64,000 nucleotides of DNA from Streptomyces deccanensis (GTDB lineage: Bacteria > Actinomycetota > Actinomycetes > Streptomycetales > Streptomycetaceae), in the NCBI RefSeq assembly GCF_022385335.1, contig NZ_CP092431.1, positions 930,001 to 994,000 on the forward strand. The letters run 5' to 3'. Position 1 is the stretch's first letter. Each line of letters starts with the position of its first letter. Below, in pieces: positions 34,830 to 45,768 of this stretch. The translations under genes were made by a program, and so were the position numbers. The notes beneath the pieces are model-generated. The model was given only the letters and a program-made list of their open reading frames with translations. It was not told where the DNA came from and did no database searches.

Positions 34830-36851
34830 TCAGGTGTCGAGTCGTACGACCCTGACGGCACCGGCGGGCACGCCCAGGTGGCCCGCCGCTCGTTCGCCGG
34901 TCAACAACTCCGTGCCGGCCGTGTCCAGCGGCACCTTCGTGTCGACCGCGGTGTGGTTGATCGCGAAGAGGAAGTCGCCCGACTCGCCCGCTCGGCGCAC
35001 CACTTCGACGTCGCGCGGCAGGTCGGCGCGGGGGGCGATGCCCGCGTCGTCGGCGGCCCAGCCGAGGAGGGCGTCGAGGCCGTGCGCGTCGAGGCGGGTC
35101 GACACGTACCAGGCGGAGCCCTCGCCGAGCCGGTGCCGGGTGACGGCGGGCCGGTCGGCGGCGAGTCCGTCGGCGTAGGTCCACACGGGCTCGGCGCCGC
35201 GCGTCACCACGAACTCGGTCCACACGTCACCGGTGAGTTCGGAGCCGTCGGGGCCGGTGATGCGGACGCTCTCCCCGCCAAGCAGCGGTGAGAACTCCTC
35301 GACGGTCAGGCCCAGTACGTCCCGCAGGGCTCCGGGGTAGGGGCCTTCGTGGACGGCGTCGTGCTCGTCGACGATGCCGGAGAAGTAGGAGACGACGAGG
35401 GTGCCGCCGTTCTCGACGTACGCCTTGAGGTTGTCCCCGGCGGCTTCGGTCATCAGGTACAGCGCGGGGACGACGACAAGGGGATAGGCCGACAAGTCGG
35501 CTTCCGGGTGGGCGAAGTCGACGGTGAGGTGGCGGTCGTAGAGGGCCTCGTAGAAGGCGTCGGCGCGTTCGCGGGCCTCGTGGTCCTCGCTGGGGCGCCA
35601 GGCGAGGTTCTGCGCCCACCAGGAGTGCCAGTCCCAGAGGACGGCCACGTCGGCGACGGTCCGGGAGCCGCGGATCTGGCTGAGGGAGTCCAGGGACGCG
35701 CCCAGTTCGACGACCTCGCGCCACACGCGTGACTCGGTGCCGGCCTGCGGCAGCATCGCGGAGTGGAACTTCTCGGCGCCGCGCCGGGACTGCCGCCACT
35801 GGAAGAACATGGCGCCCTCCGAGCCGCGCGCCACGTGGGCGAGGGAGTTGCGGGCCATCTGGCCGGGGGCCTTGGCGGGGTTGCGGGCCTGCCAGTTGAT
35901 GCCCGAGGTGGAGTGCTCCAGGAGCAGCCAGGGGGCGCCGGCGCCGACCGAGCGGGTGAGGTCGGCGGCCATGGCGAGGTTGACGTGGGTGCGGCGGCCG
36001 TCGGTGATCAGGTAGTGGTCGTTGGTGACGAGGTCGACCTCGCGGCCCCAGGCCCAGTAGTCCATGGAGTCGCACTGGCTGAGCGCGGTCATGAAGTTGG
36101 TGGTGACCGGGATGCCGGGGGCGAGGCGGTGCAGGATGTCCCGCTCGGCGACGAAGTTCTCGCGGATGGTCTCGTCGGCGAACCGCTTGTAGTCGAGTGC
36201 CTGGCCCGGGTTGCCGACCGTGGGGGTCACGCGGGGTGGGTTGATCTGCGCGAAGTCGGTGTAGTGCTGGCCCCAGAAGGCGGTGCCCCAGGCCTCGTTG
36301 AGCGCCGCGACGTCGCCGTAGGTCCGCTCCAGCCAGCGGCGGAAGTGCGCGGCGCAGGAGTCGCAGTAGCAGGCGGAGACGGGGACGCCGTACTCGTTGT
36401 GGACGTGCCACAGGGCGAGCGCCGGGTGGTCGGCGTAGCGCTCGGCGAGCTTCGTGGTGATGTTCGCGGCGGCGGCCCGGTAGTCGGTGTTGCTGTGGCA
36501 GATGGCGCCGCGCGAGCCGAACTCGTAGCGGGTGCCGTCGGCGGCGACGGGCAGGGCCTCGGGGTGCTCGCGGTAGAACCAGACCGGCGGGACGACCGTG
36601 GGGGTGCCGAGGTCGACGCGGATGCCGTTCTCGTGGAGCAGGTCGAGCAGGCGGTCGAGCCATCCGAAGTCGTAGACACCTCGTGAGGTCTCCAGCAGGG
36701 CCCAGGAGAAGATGCCGACACTCACCATCGTGACGCCGGCCTCGCGCATCAGCCGGACGTCCTCGTGCCAGACGGTTTCCGGCCACTGCTCGGGGTTGTA
36801 GTCCCCACCGAAGGCGAGCCTGGTCAGGCCCGTGGGGGTGGTCTCCGGCAT
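34830..36851 (-). CDS. ganB: GH42 beta-galactosidase
   Basis: 673 residues, cytoplasmic (no signal). GH42 domains in order: TIM barrel starting FGGDYNPEQWPETVWHEDVRL, with acid/base Glu153 (HNEYG) and nucleophile Glu312 (LLLEHSTSG), a trimerisation domain with the CYCDSCAAHFRRWL cysteine cluster (zinc site) near 160-175, and a C-terminal beta domain ending in DFLFAINHT. It cleaves galacto-oligosaccharides imported by the adjacent ABC system. The ATG at 36849-36851 is preceded by GGGAGAG. A LacI-type site lies 27 bases upstream in the divergent regulatory region. Confidence 0.95.
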   Translation of the reverse strand: MPETTPTGLTRLAFGGDYNPEQWPETVWHEDVRLMREAGVTMVSVGIFSWALLETSRGVYDFGWLDRLLDLLHENGIRVDLGTPTVVPPVWFYREHPEALPVAADGTRYEFGSRGAICHSNTDYRAAAANITTKLAERYADHPALALWHVHNEYGVPVSACYCDSCAAHFRRWLERTYGDVAALNEAWGTAFWGQHYTDFAQINPPRVTPTVGNPGQALDYKRFADETIRENFVAERDILHRLAPGIPVTTNFMTALSQCDSMDYWAWGREVDLVTNDHYLITDGRRTHVNLAMAADLTRSVGAGAPWLLLEHSTSGINWQARNPAKAPGQMARNSLAHVARGSEGAMFFQWRQSRRGAEKFHSAMLPQAGTESRVWREVVELGASLDSLSQIRGSRTVADVAVLWDWHSWWAQNLAWRPSEDHEARERADAFYEALYDRHLTVDFAHPEADLSAYPLVVVPALYLMTEAAGDNLKAYVENGGTLVVSYFSGIVDEHDAVHEGPYPGALRDVLGLTVEEFSPLLGGESVRITGPDGSELTGDVWTEFVVTRGAEPVWTYADGLAADRPAVTRHRLGEGSAWYVSTRLDAHGLDALLGWAADDAGIAPRADLPRDVEVVRRAGESGDFLFAINHTAVDTKVPLDTAGTELLTGERAAGHLGVPAGAVRVVRLDT

Positions 36852-36877
36852 GGATCTCTCCCGTTTGGTCGATCATT

Positions 36878-36891
36878 TGGGAACGTTCACA
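36878..36891. promoter_or_regulatory. Operator for the galactan repressor, beta-galactosidase side
   Basis: TGGGAACGTTCACA contains the perfect 8-bp palindrome GAACGTTC and shares GAACG-TCACA with the two tandem sites at 36966-37006. It sits between the likely promoter and start codon of the GH42 gene. Confidence 0.6.
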
Positions 36892-36938
36892 CACTGCGGC
36901 GGCGGTGCGAGCCCAACATAACCGCACAGCAACAACCA

Positions 36939-36967
36939 TTGACAAGTGTCCGGGATGTTTCTCTACT
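36939..36967. promoter_or_regulatory. Divergent promoter region of the galactan locus
   Basis: TTGACA (36939-36944) is a perfect -35 for the importer genes with TCTACT (36962-36967) 17 bases on. On the other strand TTGTCA (36945-36940) with TATGTT (36920-36915) 19 bases on could drive the GH42 gene, so the two -35 boxes would overlap. Confidence 0.5.
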
Positions 36968-37006
36968 GTGAACGCTCACAGACGCACTGGCTGTGAACGC
37001 TCACAG
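36966..37006. promoter_or_regulatory. Two identical LacI-type operators before the importer genes
   Basis: CTGTGAACGCTCACAG occurs exactly twice, at 36966-36981 and 36991-37006, 25 bases apart. Each is a near-palindrome (one central mismatch pair) of the LacI/GalR type and the first overlaps the -10/start region of the importer promoter. The repressor encoded at 40203 is the obvious candidate to bind here. Confidence 0.8.
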
Positions 37007-37061
37007 CAGCATGGCATGGTCTTCGCAGCAGGCGAGGACCCAGGTCAGGGGAGAACGATCC

Positions 37062-38384
37062 ATGCCCAACATCACGAAGCACCGGCGCTTTGTGGCCACC
37101 GCCGTCGCCGTCACGCTCGGCGCCACCACGCTCGCCGCCTGCGGCGGGTCCGACGACGAGAGCGAGACCCAGTCGGGGCCGGCGAAGCTCACGTACTGGA
37201 CCTGGACGCCGGGCATGGACAAGGTCGTGGACCTGTGGAACAAGGGTCCCGGCAAGGAGCAGCAGATCACCGTCACGGTGAAGAAGCAGGCCTCCGGCGA
37301 CACCCTGGTCACCAAGATCCTCACCGCGCACAAGGCGGGCAAGGGCCCGGACCTGGTGCAGGCCGAGTACCAGGCGCTGCCGACCCTGGTCAGCAATGAC
37401 GCGGTCGCCGACATCGCGGGCGAGGCGGGCGACGCGAAGGACAAGTTCGCGGACGGTGTCTGGCAGCAGACCACGCTGGGCTCGGACGCCGTGTACGCGA
37501 TACCGCAGGACATCGGGCCGATGATGTTCTACTACCGCGAGGACCTCTTCAAGAAGTACGACCTCGAAGTCCCCAAGACCTGGGACGAGTTCGCCGAGAC
37601 CGCGCGCAAGCTGAAGAAGGCGGACGCGGACGTCGACCTCACCACCTTCTCCGCCAACGACTCCGGTCTCTTCGCCGGTCTCGCCCAGCAGGCGGGCGCC
37701 CGGTGGTGGACCACCGAGGGCCAGAAGTGGAAGGTCGGCATCGACGACACCGCGACGCAGCGGGTCGCCGACTTCTGGGGCGGCCTGGTCAAGGAGGGCG
37801 CCATCGACAACCAGCCGATGTACACGCCGGCCTGGAACAAGGCGCTCAACACCGGCAAGCAGATCGCCTGGGTCAGCGCCGTGTGGGCGCCGGGCACGCT
37901 GACCACGGCCGCGCCCGACACCCAGGGCAAGTGGAAGGTGGCGCCGCTGCCGCAGTGGTCGGCCTCCGAGAACACCACCGGCAGCTGGGGCGGCTCCTCG
38001 ACGGCCGTCACCACGGACTCCAAGAACAAGGGTGCCGCCGCGAAGTTCGCCACCTGGCTGAACACGGACCCCGAGGCGCTGACCGCGCTGGCGAAGGAGG
38101 GCGGCATCTACCCCGCCGCCACCACCGCGCAGACCAGTGACGCGTTCGCCGAGCCGCCGGCCTTCTTCTCCAACCAGGCCGACTTCTACACCGTGGCCTC
38201 CGAGGTCGCGAAGACGACCGCGCCCTCCGCGTGGGGCCCGAACGTGAACGTCGCGTACACCACCTTCAAGGACGCGTTCGGCGCCGCCGCGAAGAACAAG
38301 TCGGACTTCGGCGCCGCCCTGAAGACGATGCAGGACGACACGGTCGCCGACATGAAGAAGCAGGGCTTCGAGGTCGCGGAGTGA
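37062..38384 (+). CDS. ganE: Sugar-binding lipoprotein of an ABC importer (galacto-oligosaccharides)
   Basis: 440 residues, extracellular solute-binding protein family 1. The signal peptide ends in a lipobox TLAAC with the lipidated cysteine at residue 27. The mature protein opens KLTYWTWTPGMDKVVDLWN and has the usual PQDIGPMMFYYREDLF and GGSSTAVT blocks of oligosaccharide binders. Context (galactanase, beta-galactosidase) points to beta-1,4-galacto-oligosaccharides. ATG at 37062 with GGGGAG eight bases before; an upstream in-frame start lies within the second operator and is not used. Its stop overlaps the first permease gene (GTGA). Confidence 0.92.
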   Translation: MPNITKHRRFVATAVAVTLGATTLAACGGSDDESETQSGPAKLTYWTWTPGMDKVVDLWNKGPGKEQQITVTVKKQASGDTLVTKILTAHKAGKGPDLVQAEYQALPTLVSNDAVADIAGEAGDAKDKFADGVWQQTTLGSDAVYAIPQDIGPMMFYYREDLFKKYDLEVPKTWDEFAETARKLKKADADVDLTTFSANDSGLFAGLAQQAGARWWTTEGQKWKVGIDDTATQRVADFWGGLVKEGAIDNQPMYTPAWNKALNTGKQIAWVSAVWAPGTLTTAAPDTQGKWKVAPLPQWSASENTTGSWGGSSTAVTTDSKNKGAAAKFATWLNTDPEALTALAKEGGIYPAATTAQTSDAFAEPPAFFSNQADFYTVASEVAKTTAPSAWGPNVNVAYTTFKDAFGAAAKNKSDFGAALKTMQDDTVADMKKQGFEVAE

Positions 38385-39304
38385 CCAGCGCACGCCGGAG
38401 GTCGTACGGGGTCAAGGGGGCCCCGTACGCCTTCCTCCTCCCCGCGACGATCCTGTTCGCTCTCTTCTTCGCGCTCCCGATCGGCTACGCCGTCTGGCTC
38501 AGCCTGCACAAGGTGCAGGTCAAGGGCCTCGGCCTCGGCTCGGGCGCGCGCAGCGAGGTGTGGGCGGGCCTGGAGAACTACACCGGCGCGCTGACCGACC
38601 CCGAGCTGATCGACGGCGCCCTGCGCGTCCTCGGCTACGGCGCGATCGTGGTCCCGGTCATGCTCGGTCTGGCCCTGGTCTTCGCCCTGATGCTGGACAG
38701 CGACAAGGTGCGCCTGGCCCCGTTCACGCGGCTGGCGATCTTCCTGCCGTACGCCGTCCCGGGCGTCGTGGCGGCCCTGCTCTGGGGCTTCCTCTACCTC
38801 CCGGACGTCAGCCCCTTCTACTTCGTGCTGGAGAAGCTGGGGCTGCCGCAGCCGGACCTGCTGGACGGCGGCGGTCTGTACGCGGCGCTGTCGAACATCG
38901 CGGTGTGGGGTGGCACCGGCTTCAACATGATCGTCATCTACACCTCGCTCCAGTCGATCCCCGCCGAGGTGTACGAGGCGGCCAAGCTGGACGGCGCGAC
39001 GCCGCTCCAGATCGCGCTGCGGATCAAGATCCCGATGGTGGCGCCGTCGCTGGTGCTGACCTTCTTCTTCTCGATCATCGCCACGCTCCAGGTGTTCAGC
39101 GAGCCCACCACCCTCAAGCCCCTCACCAACTCGGTCTCCACTACGTGGAGTCCGCTGATGAAGGTGCACCGGGACGCGTTCGGCGAGGGCGACATCTACG
39201 CGGCGGCCGCCGGCGCGGTGATCATCGCCGTGGCCACCCTGGTCCTCTCCTTCGGCTTCCTGAGGGCCGCGAACTCCCGTCAGAAGCAGGAGGCAGCACG
39301 ATGA
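38381..39304 (+). CDS. ganF: ABC sugar importer permease 1
   Basis: 307-residue inner-membrane subunit, MalF-like without the extra periplasmic domain, six helices. The EAA loop is EVYEAAKLDGATPLQIALRIKIPMVAPSL (about 197-225), which contacts the ATPase. The GTG at 38381 overlaps the binding-protein stop, and its own stop overlaps the next permease (ATGA). The locus encodes no ATPase; in Streptomyces such importers share the multi-task ATPase MsiK encoded elsewhere, which is the expected partner. Confidence 0.92.
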   Translation: MTSARRRSYGVKGAPYAFLLPATILFALFFALPIGYAVWLSLHKVQVKGLGLGSGARSEVWAGLENYTGALTDPELIDGALRVLGYGAIVVPVMLGLALVFALMLDSDKVRLAPFTRLAIFLPYAVPGVVAALLWGFLYLPDVSPFYFVLEKLGLPQPDLLDGGGLYAALSNIAVWGGTGFNMIVIYTSLQSIPAEVYEAAKLDGATPLQIALRIKIPMVAPSLVLTFFFSIIATLQVFSEPTTLKPLTNSVSTTWSPLMKVHRDAFGEGDIYAAAAGAVIIAVATLVLSFGFLRAANSRQKQEAAR

Positions 39305-40206
39305 GTTCTCTTGCCGTACGCAAGGCCGCCCCGGCGGCCGGCACCACGCCCGGCACCGCCCAGGGCCCGCCGCTGCGCCGCCGCATCGCCCTCGTCCCGA
39401 CGCTCACCCTGCTGCTGGGCGCGATCTACTGCCTGCTGCCCGTGGCCTGGGTGCTGATCGCGGCCACCAAGTCGGGCAGCGAGCTGTTCTCCACCTTCAC
39501 CTTCCTGCCGGGCACCGGGTTCGCGGACAACCTGTCCGACCTCAACGCCTACCGGGACGGCGTCTACTGGCAGTGGATGGGCAACTCCGCGCTGTACGCG
39601 GGCCTCGGCGCCGTCCTCTCGACGGCCGTCTCCGCGATCAGCGGCTACGCGCTGGCGATCTACCGCTTCAAGGGCCGCGAGGCCGTCTTCAACGTGCTGA
39701 TGGCGGGCGTGCTGATGCCGCCGGTGATCCTGGCGATCCCGCAGTACCTGCTGATGGCCAAGGCGGACCTGGCGGACAGCTACTGGTCGGTGCTGCTGCC
39801 GCTGGTCCTCTCCCCGTACGGCGTGTACCTGGCCCGGATCTACGCCGCTGCCGCCGTCCCCGCCGACGTGGTGGAGGCCGGGCGGATGGACGGGGCGAGC
39901 GAGTGGCGGATCTTCACCCGGATCGCGCTGCCGATGATGGTGCCGGGGCTGGTGACGGTCTTCCTGTTCCAGTTCGTGGCGGTCTGGAACAACTTCCTGC
40001 TGCCGTACATCATGCTCAGCGACGACGAGAAGTTCCCGATCACCCTCGGCCTGTTCACGCTCCTCGAACAGGGCTCCAACACGCCGGCGCTCTACACGCT
40101 GGTGATCACGGGCGCGCTGCTCGCGGTGATCCCGCTGATCGCGCTGTTCCTGGTCATCCAGCGGTTCTGGAGCCTCGATCTGCTCTCCGGAGCCGTAAAG
40201 TCATGA
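39301..40206 (+). CDS. ganG: ABC sugar importer permease 2
   Basis: 301-residue MalG-like permease with six helices and the EAA loop VVEAGRMDGASEWRIFTRIALPMMVPG. A Pro/Thr/Ala-rich cytoplasmic N terminus precedes helix 1 (LVPTLTLLLGAIYCLLPVAWVLI). The ATG at 39301 overlaps the stop of permease 1, and its stop overlaps the repressor start (ATGA), so binding protein, both permeases and repressor form one translationally coupled operon. Confidence 0.92.
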   Translation: MSSLAVRKAAPAAGTTPGTAQGPPLRRRIALVPTLTLLLGAIYCLLPVAWVLIAATKSGSELFSTFTFLPGTGFADNLSDLNAYRDGVYWQWMGNSALYAGLGAVLSTAVSAISGYALAIYRFKGREAVFNVLMAGVLMPPVILAIPQYLLMAKADLADSYWSVLLPLVLSPYGVYLARIYAAAAVPADVVEAGRMDGASEWRIFTRIALPMMVPGLVTVFLFQFVAVWNNFLLPYIMLSDDEKFPITLGLFTLLEQGSNTPALYTLVITGALLAVIPLIALFLVIQRFWSLDLLSGAVKS

Positions 40207-41234
40207 CCATGAGCAACACGGGGGGCAGGCGCAAACCGCCGACCATTCACGACGTGGCGCGCGAGGCGGGAGTCTCCAGGGGAACCGTCTCACGCGTGCT
40301 CAACGGCGGTCACTACGTCAGCCCGACGGCAGCCGAGGCGGTCAACGCCGCGATCCGCAAAACGGGTTACGTCGTGAACCGGCACGCCCGCTCGCTGATC
40401 ACCGGGCGTTCCGACTCCATCGGCTTCCTGCTGACGGAACCGCAGGAGAAGCTCTTCGAGGACCCCAACTTCAATGTCCTGCTGCGGTGTTGCACCCAGG
40501 CGCTGGCCGCGCACGACATCCCGCTGCTGCTGATGGTGGCGGGTACGGAGGACGAGCGGCGCCGGATCACGCGGTACATCACGGCGGGCCACGTCGACGG
40601 GGTGCTGGTGGTCTCCAGTCACTCCGCGGACCCGGTCGCCCAGGAGCTGCGCGAGGCGGGCATCCCCCTCGTCCAGTGCGGCAAGCCCATGACGCCCGGC
40701 TCCAAGGTGAGTTACGTGGCGGCGGACGACCGCGACGGCGCCCGTGACATGGTGCGCCACCTGCTGTCGCTGGGCCGCCGCCGGATCGGTGTGGTGACCG
40801 GCCCGCTGGACTCGCCCGGCGGTGTCGACCGCCTCGCCGGCTACAAGGAGGTGCTCACCGAGGCGGGCGTCGAAATCGACGAGCGGCTCATCGCCTCCGG
40901 CGACTACAGCCGGGCCAGTGGCGAGGCGGGCACCGACCTCCTGCTGGAGCGGGCCCCCGACATGGACGCCGTGTTCGTGGCGTCCGACCTGATGGCGCAG
41001 GGCGCCCTCGCGGCGCTGCGCCGGGCGGGCCGCCGGGTCCCCGAGGACGTGTCCGTGGGCGGCTTCGACGACTCGGCGGCGGCGACGGAGTCCGTCCCCG
41101 CCCTCACCACCATCCGCCAGCCCTACGACCGGATCAGCAACGAGATGGTGCGGGTCCTGCTGGCACAGATCGGCGGCGAGGCCCCGGCCGCGGTGATCCT
41201 GCCGACGGAGCTGGTGCGGCGGGAGTCGACCTGA
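40203..41234 (+). CDS. ganR: LacI-family repressor of galactan utilisation
   Basis: 343 residues. N-terminal helix-turn-helix TIHDVAREAGVSRGTVSRVLNGGHYVSP with hinge helix ARSLITG, then a periplasmic-binding-protein-like effector domain (GFLLTEP...VDGVLVVSSHSADP...FVASDLMAQGALAALRRAGRRVPEDVSVGGFDDS). Position at the end of the importer operon and the presence of three matching operators make it the local repressor, released by a galacto-oligosaccharide. ATG at 40203 overlaps the permease stop; another in-frame ATG is at 40209. Confidence 0.93.
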   Translation: MTMSNTGGRRKPPTIHDVAREAGVSRGTVSRVLNGGHYVSPTAAEAVNAAIRKTGYVVNRHARSLITGRSDSIGFLLTEPQEKLFEDPNFNVLLRCCTQALAAHDIPLLLMVAGTEDERRRITRYITAGHVDGVLVVSSHSADPVAQELREAGIPLVQCGKPMTPGSKVSYVAADDRDGARDMVRHLLSLGRRRIGVVTGPLDSPGGVDRLAGYKEVLTEAGVEIDERLIASGDYSRASGEAGTDLLLERAPDMDAVFVASDLMAQGALAALRRAGRRVPEDVSVGGFDDSAAATESVPALTTIRQPYDRISNEMVRVLLAQIGGEAPAAVILPTELVRREST

Positions 41235-41622
41235 GGCCGAGGCGCGTCCGGGCCCGTGCCGCGTCAGACGCCCTGAAGCCGGAGCCCGTCCGGGGTCCGG
41301 GCCGTGTCAGTGGTGCATGGGCTCCCGGTCGGACGTCCGTGTCTCCTCGGGGCCCCGGGTGCCCGGGTCACCGAGCCGACGGGCCCGACCCCGCTCGGCG
41401 CCTGGCTGCTCCCTTGATCCGCTTCCGGGCGCACGCGCTCGGCAGTGGCACCCGGTAAGGGCCCGGGGCACCCGGTCATCACCCGAACGGTCGTCCGAAG
41501 ATCGCCCGCCACCGGGGTCGGAACGCCGAAGCGGGGTACTCGACGGGCACCGGCCCCGGATCCGGTTGGACACTGGAGTGGGGCCGGGGTGTGCCGACGG
41601 ACGAGATCAGGACACGACTGCC
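41235..41622. other. Intergenic region without a supported gene
   Basis: 388 bases between the LacI gene and the VOC gene. Short open frames on both strands have no family resemblance, and the minus-strand one (41264-41512) has an unlikely composition. Several GC-rich inverted repeats (for example GGGCCCG around 41249-41256 and TCCGGGCC near 41295) could end the galactan transcript. The VOC promoter must lie in the last ~100 bases, but no clear boxes were seen. Confidence 0.4.
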
Positions 41623-42423
41623 ATGAACTGCGACAGCGATCACCGGGACGCCGAGAACGTCGTCTCCAGCCATTCCGTCTTCGGCGCGCCCTGCTGGGTG
41701 AGCCTCACCAGCCGGGACCTGCCGGCCACGGAGGACTTCTACGCCGCCGTGCTGGGCTGGCGATGGCGTACCGCCAAGCTCGGCGACCACTTCCGCATCG
41801 CGCTGGCCGACGGTGTGCCGGTCGCCGGGATCGCCGGGGTGGCCTCGCTGTGGCAGATGGCGGTGGCCTGGACCCCGTACTTCGCCGTGTCGGACGCCGA
41901 CGCGGCCGCCTCCCGGGCCAGGGAGCGCGGCGGCACGGTCGCGGTCGGCCCCCTGTCCTTCCCGCCCGGCCGTGCCGCCCTGCTGGCGGACCGGCACGGC
42001 GCCTCCTTCGGGATCTGGGAGGGCGCGCTCTTCACGGACTGGGAGACCTGGCGCAAGGCCGCACCGGCCTTCATCCGGCTGCACACCCGGGACGCCTTCG
42101 ACGCGGCGATCTTCTACGGCGAGGTCCTGGAGTGGGCCACCGAGAAGCCCGGCTGCTGCGAGGTGCACTACGAGGCGAACGAGGTCGTCCTGCGCAGCGA
42201 GGGCGAGGTGGTGGCCCGGATCACCTCCGGCGCGCTGGAGGCCGCGCCCGATCCCACGATCCGCCCGCACTGGCAGGTGCACTTCTCCGTCTCCGACGTG
42301 GCCGCCCGGGTCGAGGCCGCCCAGCACCACGGCGGCACGATCCTCACCGAGACCGCGCACGAGGCGGTGCTCCGCGACCCCGACGGCGCCCAGTTCACGA
42401 TCACGTCCCGCAGCGGACGCTGA
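41623..42423 (+). CDS. Two-domain VOC (glyoxalase/bleomycin-resistance-like) protein
   Basis: 266 residues with two VOC modules: the first from about 20 (PCWVSLTSRDLPATEDFYAAVLGW...) to 130 (ALLADRHGASFGIWEG), the second from about 145 (FIRLHTRDAFDAAIFYGEVLEW) to the end (AVLRDPDGAQFTIT). This layout is common in Streptomyces and is usually annotated as glyoxalase-like; metal-ligand residues are only partly conserved, so binding rather than catalysis is possible. ATG at 41623, weak ribosome site. The stop is 17 bases from the convergent glgX stop. Confidence 0.85.
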   Translation: MNCDSDHRDAENVVSSHSVFGAPCWVSLTSRDLPATEDFYAAVLGWRWRTAKLGDHFRIALADGVPVAGIAGVASLWQMAVAWTPYFAVSDADAAASRARERGGTVAVGPLSFPPGRAALLADRHGASFGIWEGALFTDWETWRKAAPAFIRLHTRDAFDAAIFYGEVLEWATEKPGCCEVHYEANEVVLRSEGEVVARITSGALEAAPDPTIRPHWQVHFSVSDVAARVEAAQHHGGTILTETAHEAVLRDPDGAQFTITSRSGR

Positions 42424-42440
42424 CGCCGCCCCGGCCGGGA

Positions 42441-44563
<2,123 letters not shown>

Positions 44564-44567
<4 letters not shown>

Positions 44568-45079
44568 CGCGTGCCTGCGGAGGTGTCCGAGGCCTCGCCG
44601 CCGGGAGCGCCGGCGAGCGCCGCGACGGGCATCTCGCGGGGCACCTGGAGCATTTCGGGCAGGGCCGGTTCGGGCGCCGTGGGCACCAGGGGCACGCTCT
44701 GGTCGACGGGTGCCCGCTGGGTGAACCAGATGACGGTGCTGCCGGTGTCCGTGGAGCAGCAGCCCCAGCCGTCGCTGAGCGCGGCGATACGGGTCAGGCA
44801 GGGGCGCAACTCCCGGTCCGGGCGCAGCTCTCGGTCGTTCTCGGCCACCGCCGAGATGAGGTGGTGACCGTTCCACCACATCTCGATCGACGTGTTCTTG
44901 TCCGTCGCGTGCTCCTCGATGGCGTGCAGAAGGAGTTCGGCGCTGTGGCAGACGGGCTTGACGAGGGTTTCCAGGTCCCAGAACCGGAGGTGAGCGGCCA
45001 GGATGCGGCTGGCCTGTCCGACCCGTTCCGGACTGACTTCCACGTCGAGGTGGTAGTAGCGAGGCACTGCGGTCTTCAT
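44564..45079 (-). CDS. GHKL (anti-sigma-like) ATPase-fold protein with degenerate motifs
   Basis: 171 residues resembling RsbW/SpoIIAB-type histidine-kinase-like ATPases that are abundant in Streptomyces. The position of the N-box reads CHSAELLLHAIEEHA, with His where the Mg2+-binding Asn is expected, and the glycine-rich G-box is hard to find (LTRIAALSDGWGCCSTDTGSTVIWF). A Pro/Ala/Glu-rich tail of ~45 residues follows. It may therefore bind partners without ATP turnover. ATG at 45077-45079 has GAGGAG ten bases upstream. It overlaps glgX, so it is probably a regulatory partner of glucan metabolism; that link is inferred. Confidence 0.7.
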
Positions 45080-45346
45080 CGTCGTTGGCTCCTCACCGGC
45101 GAAGCCCCGCCTCGTGTGCACGAAGCGTGAGCACCGATCACTTCTGAGTCAGCTCCAGAGTGGGAGGGCTACGCCATTCGTGCAACACGAGCGACTCCCG
45201 AGGTGGTTGAAGAACCAACAAGACGCCCGGTGGTTGCGCGTGCACCATGAGTGAAGGCATCGGCTCCCGTGAGGCGCCGGTGCTCCTCCGTGCACGACCT
45301 CCCCCGGGAAGCGTGCTCCGCCGAGAGTGCCGGGAGGGACCAGCAC

Positions 45347-45709
45347 ATGCTGCTGCCCGCCAAGAACGAGGTGGCCAGACATCTGCGGCGCTACCGCACC
45401 TGGGAACGCGTGATGCTCGCGTCCCCGACCGACCGCGCGGCCCGGGACAGTTTCGAGGACTCGGGCTACACGCTGTGCGTGCTGATGGGCAAACGCTGCG
45501 CCCGCGAGGCCGTGGCGGCCGCCGAACGCTATCTGCGGACGAGCCTGCCCGCCTATCTCCAGGAGCAGGGCGACCGTCCCCAGCAGGAACCCACCGGCAA
45601 GACCGGTAAGGACCGGACCCGTAAGGGGGCCGGCAAGACCCGGACCGGCGAGAGCCGTTCCACCAGAGGTGGTCCGCCGTCCGGTCGGCGTTCCACGGCA
45701 GGGCTGTAG
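45347..45709 (+). CDS. DUF5133 domain protein
   Basis: 120 residues. The first ~75 match the Streptomyces DUF5133 pattern: MLLPAKNEVARHLRRYRTWERVMLASPTD, then FEDSGYTLCVLMGKRCAREAVAAAERYL. The rest is a Lys/Arg/Gly/Thr-rich, probably disordered basic tail. Function is unknown; members are small cytoplasmic proteins with two conserved cysteines. The ATG at 45347 has GGGAGGGA seven bases upstream, which rules out the longer frame starting at 45251. The glgE start lies 60 bases downstream, so co-transcription is likely. The 267 bases before it contain a small TGGTT-GAAG-AACCA hairpin (about 45202-45215) but no gene. Confidence 0.8.
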   Translation: MLLPAKNEVARHLRRYRTWERVMLASPTDRAARDSFEDSGYTLCVLMGKRCAREAVAAAERYLRTSLPAYLQEQGDRPQQEPTGKTGKDRTRKGAGKTRTGESRSTRGGPPSGRRSTAGL

Positions 45710-45768
45710 AGCCCGTAGACACCCGTTCGGCCCAGCGCCGATCCCCGAGCACGGCGGAGGTGAGACCC

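Noticed and set aside
41264..41512. Small minus-strand gene between the LacI and VOC genes
   Set aside because: No ribosome site, no family resemblance and repetitive Arg/Pro/Gly composition.
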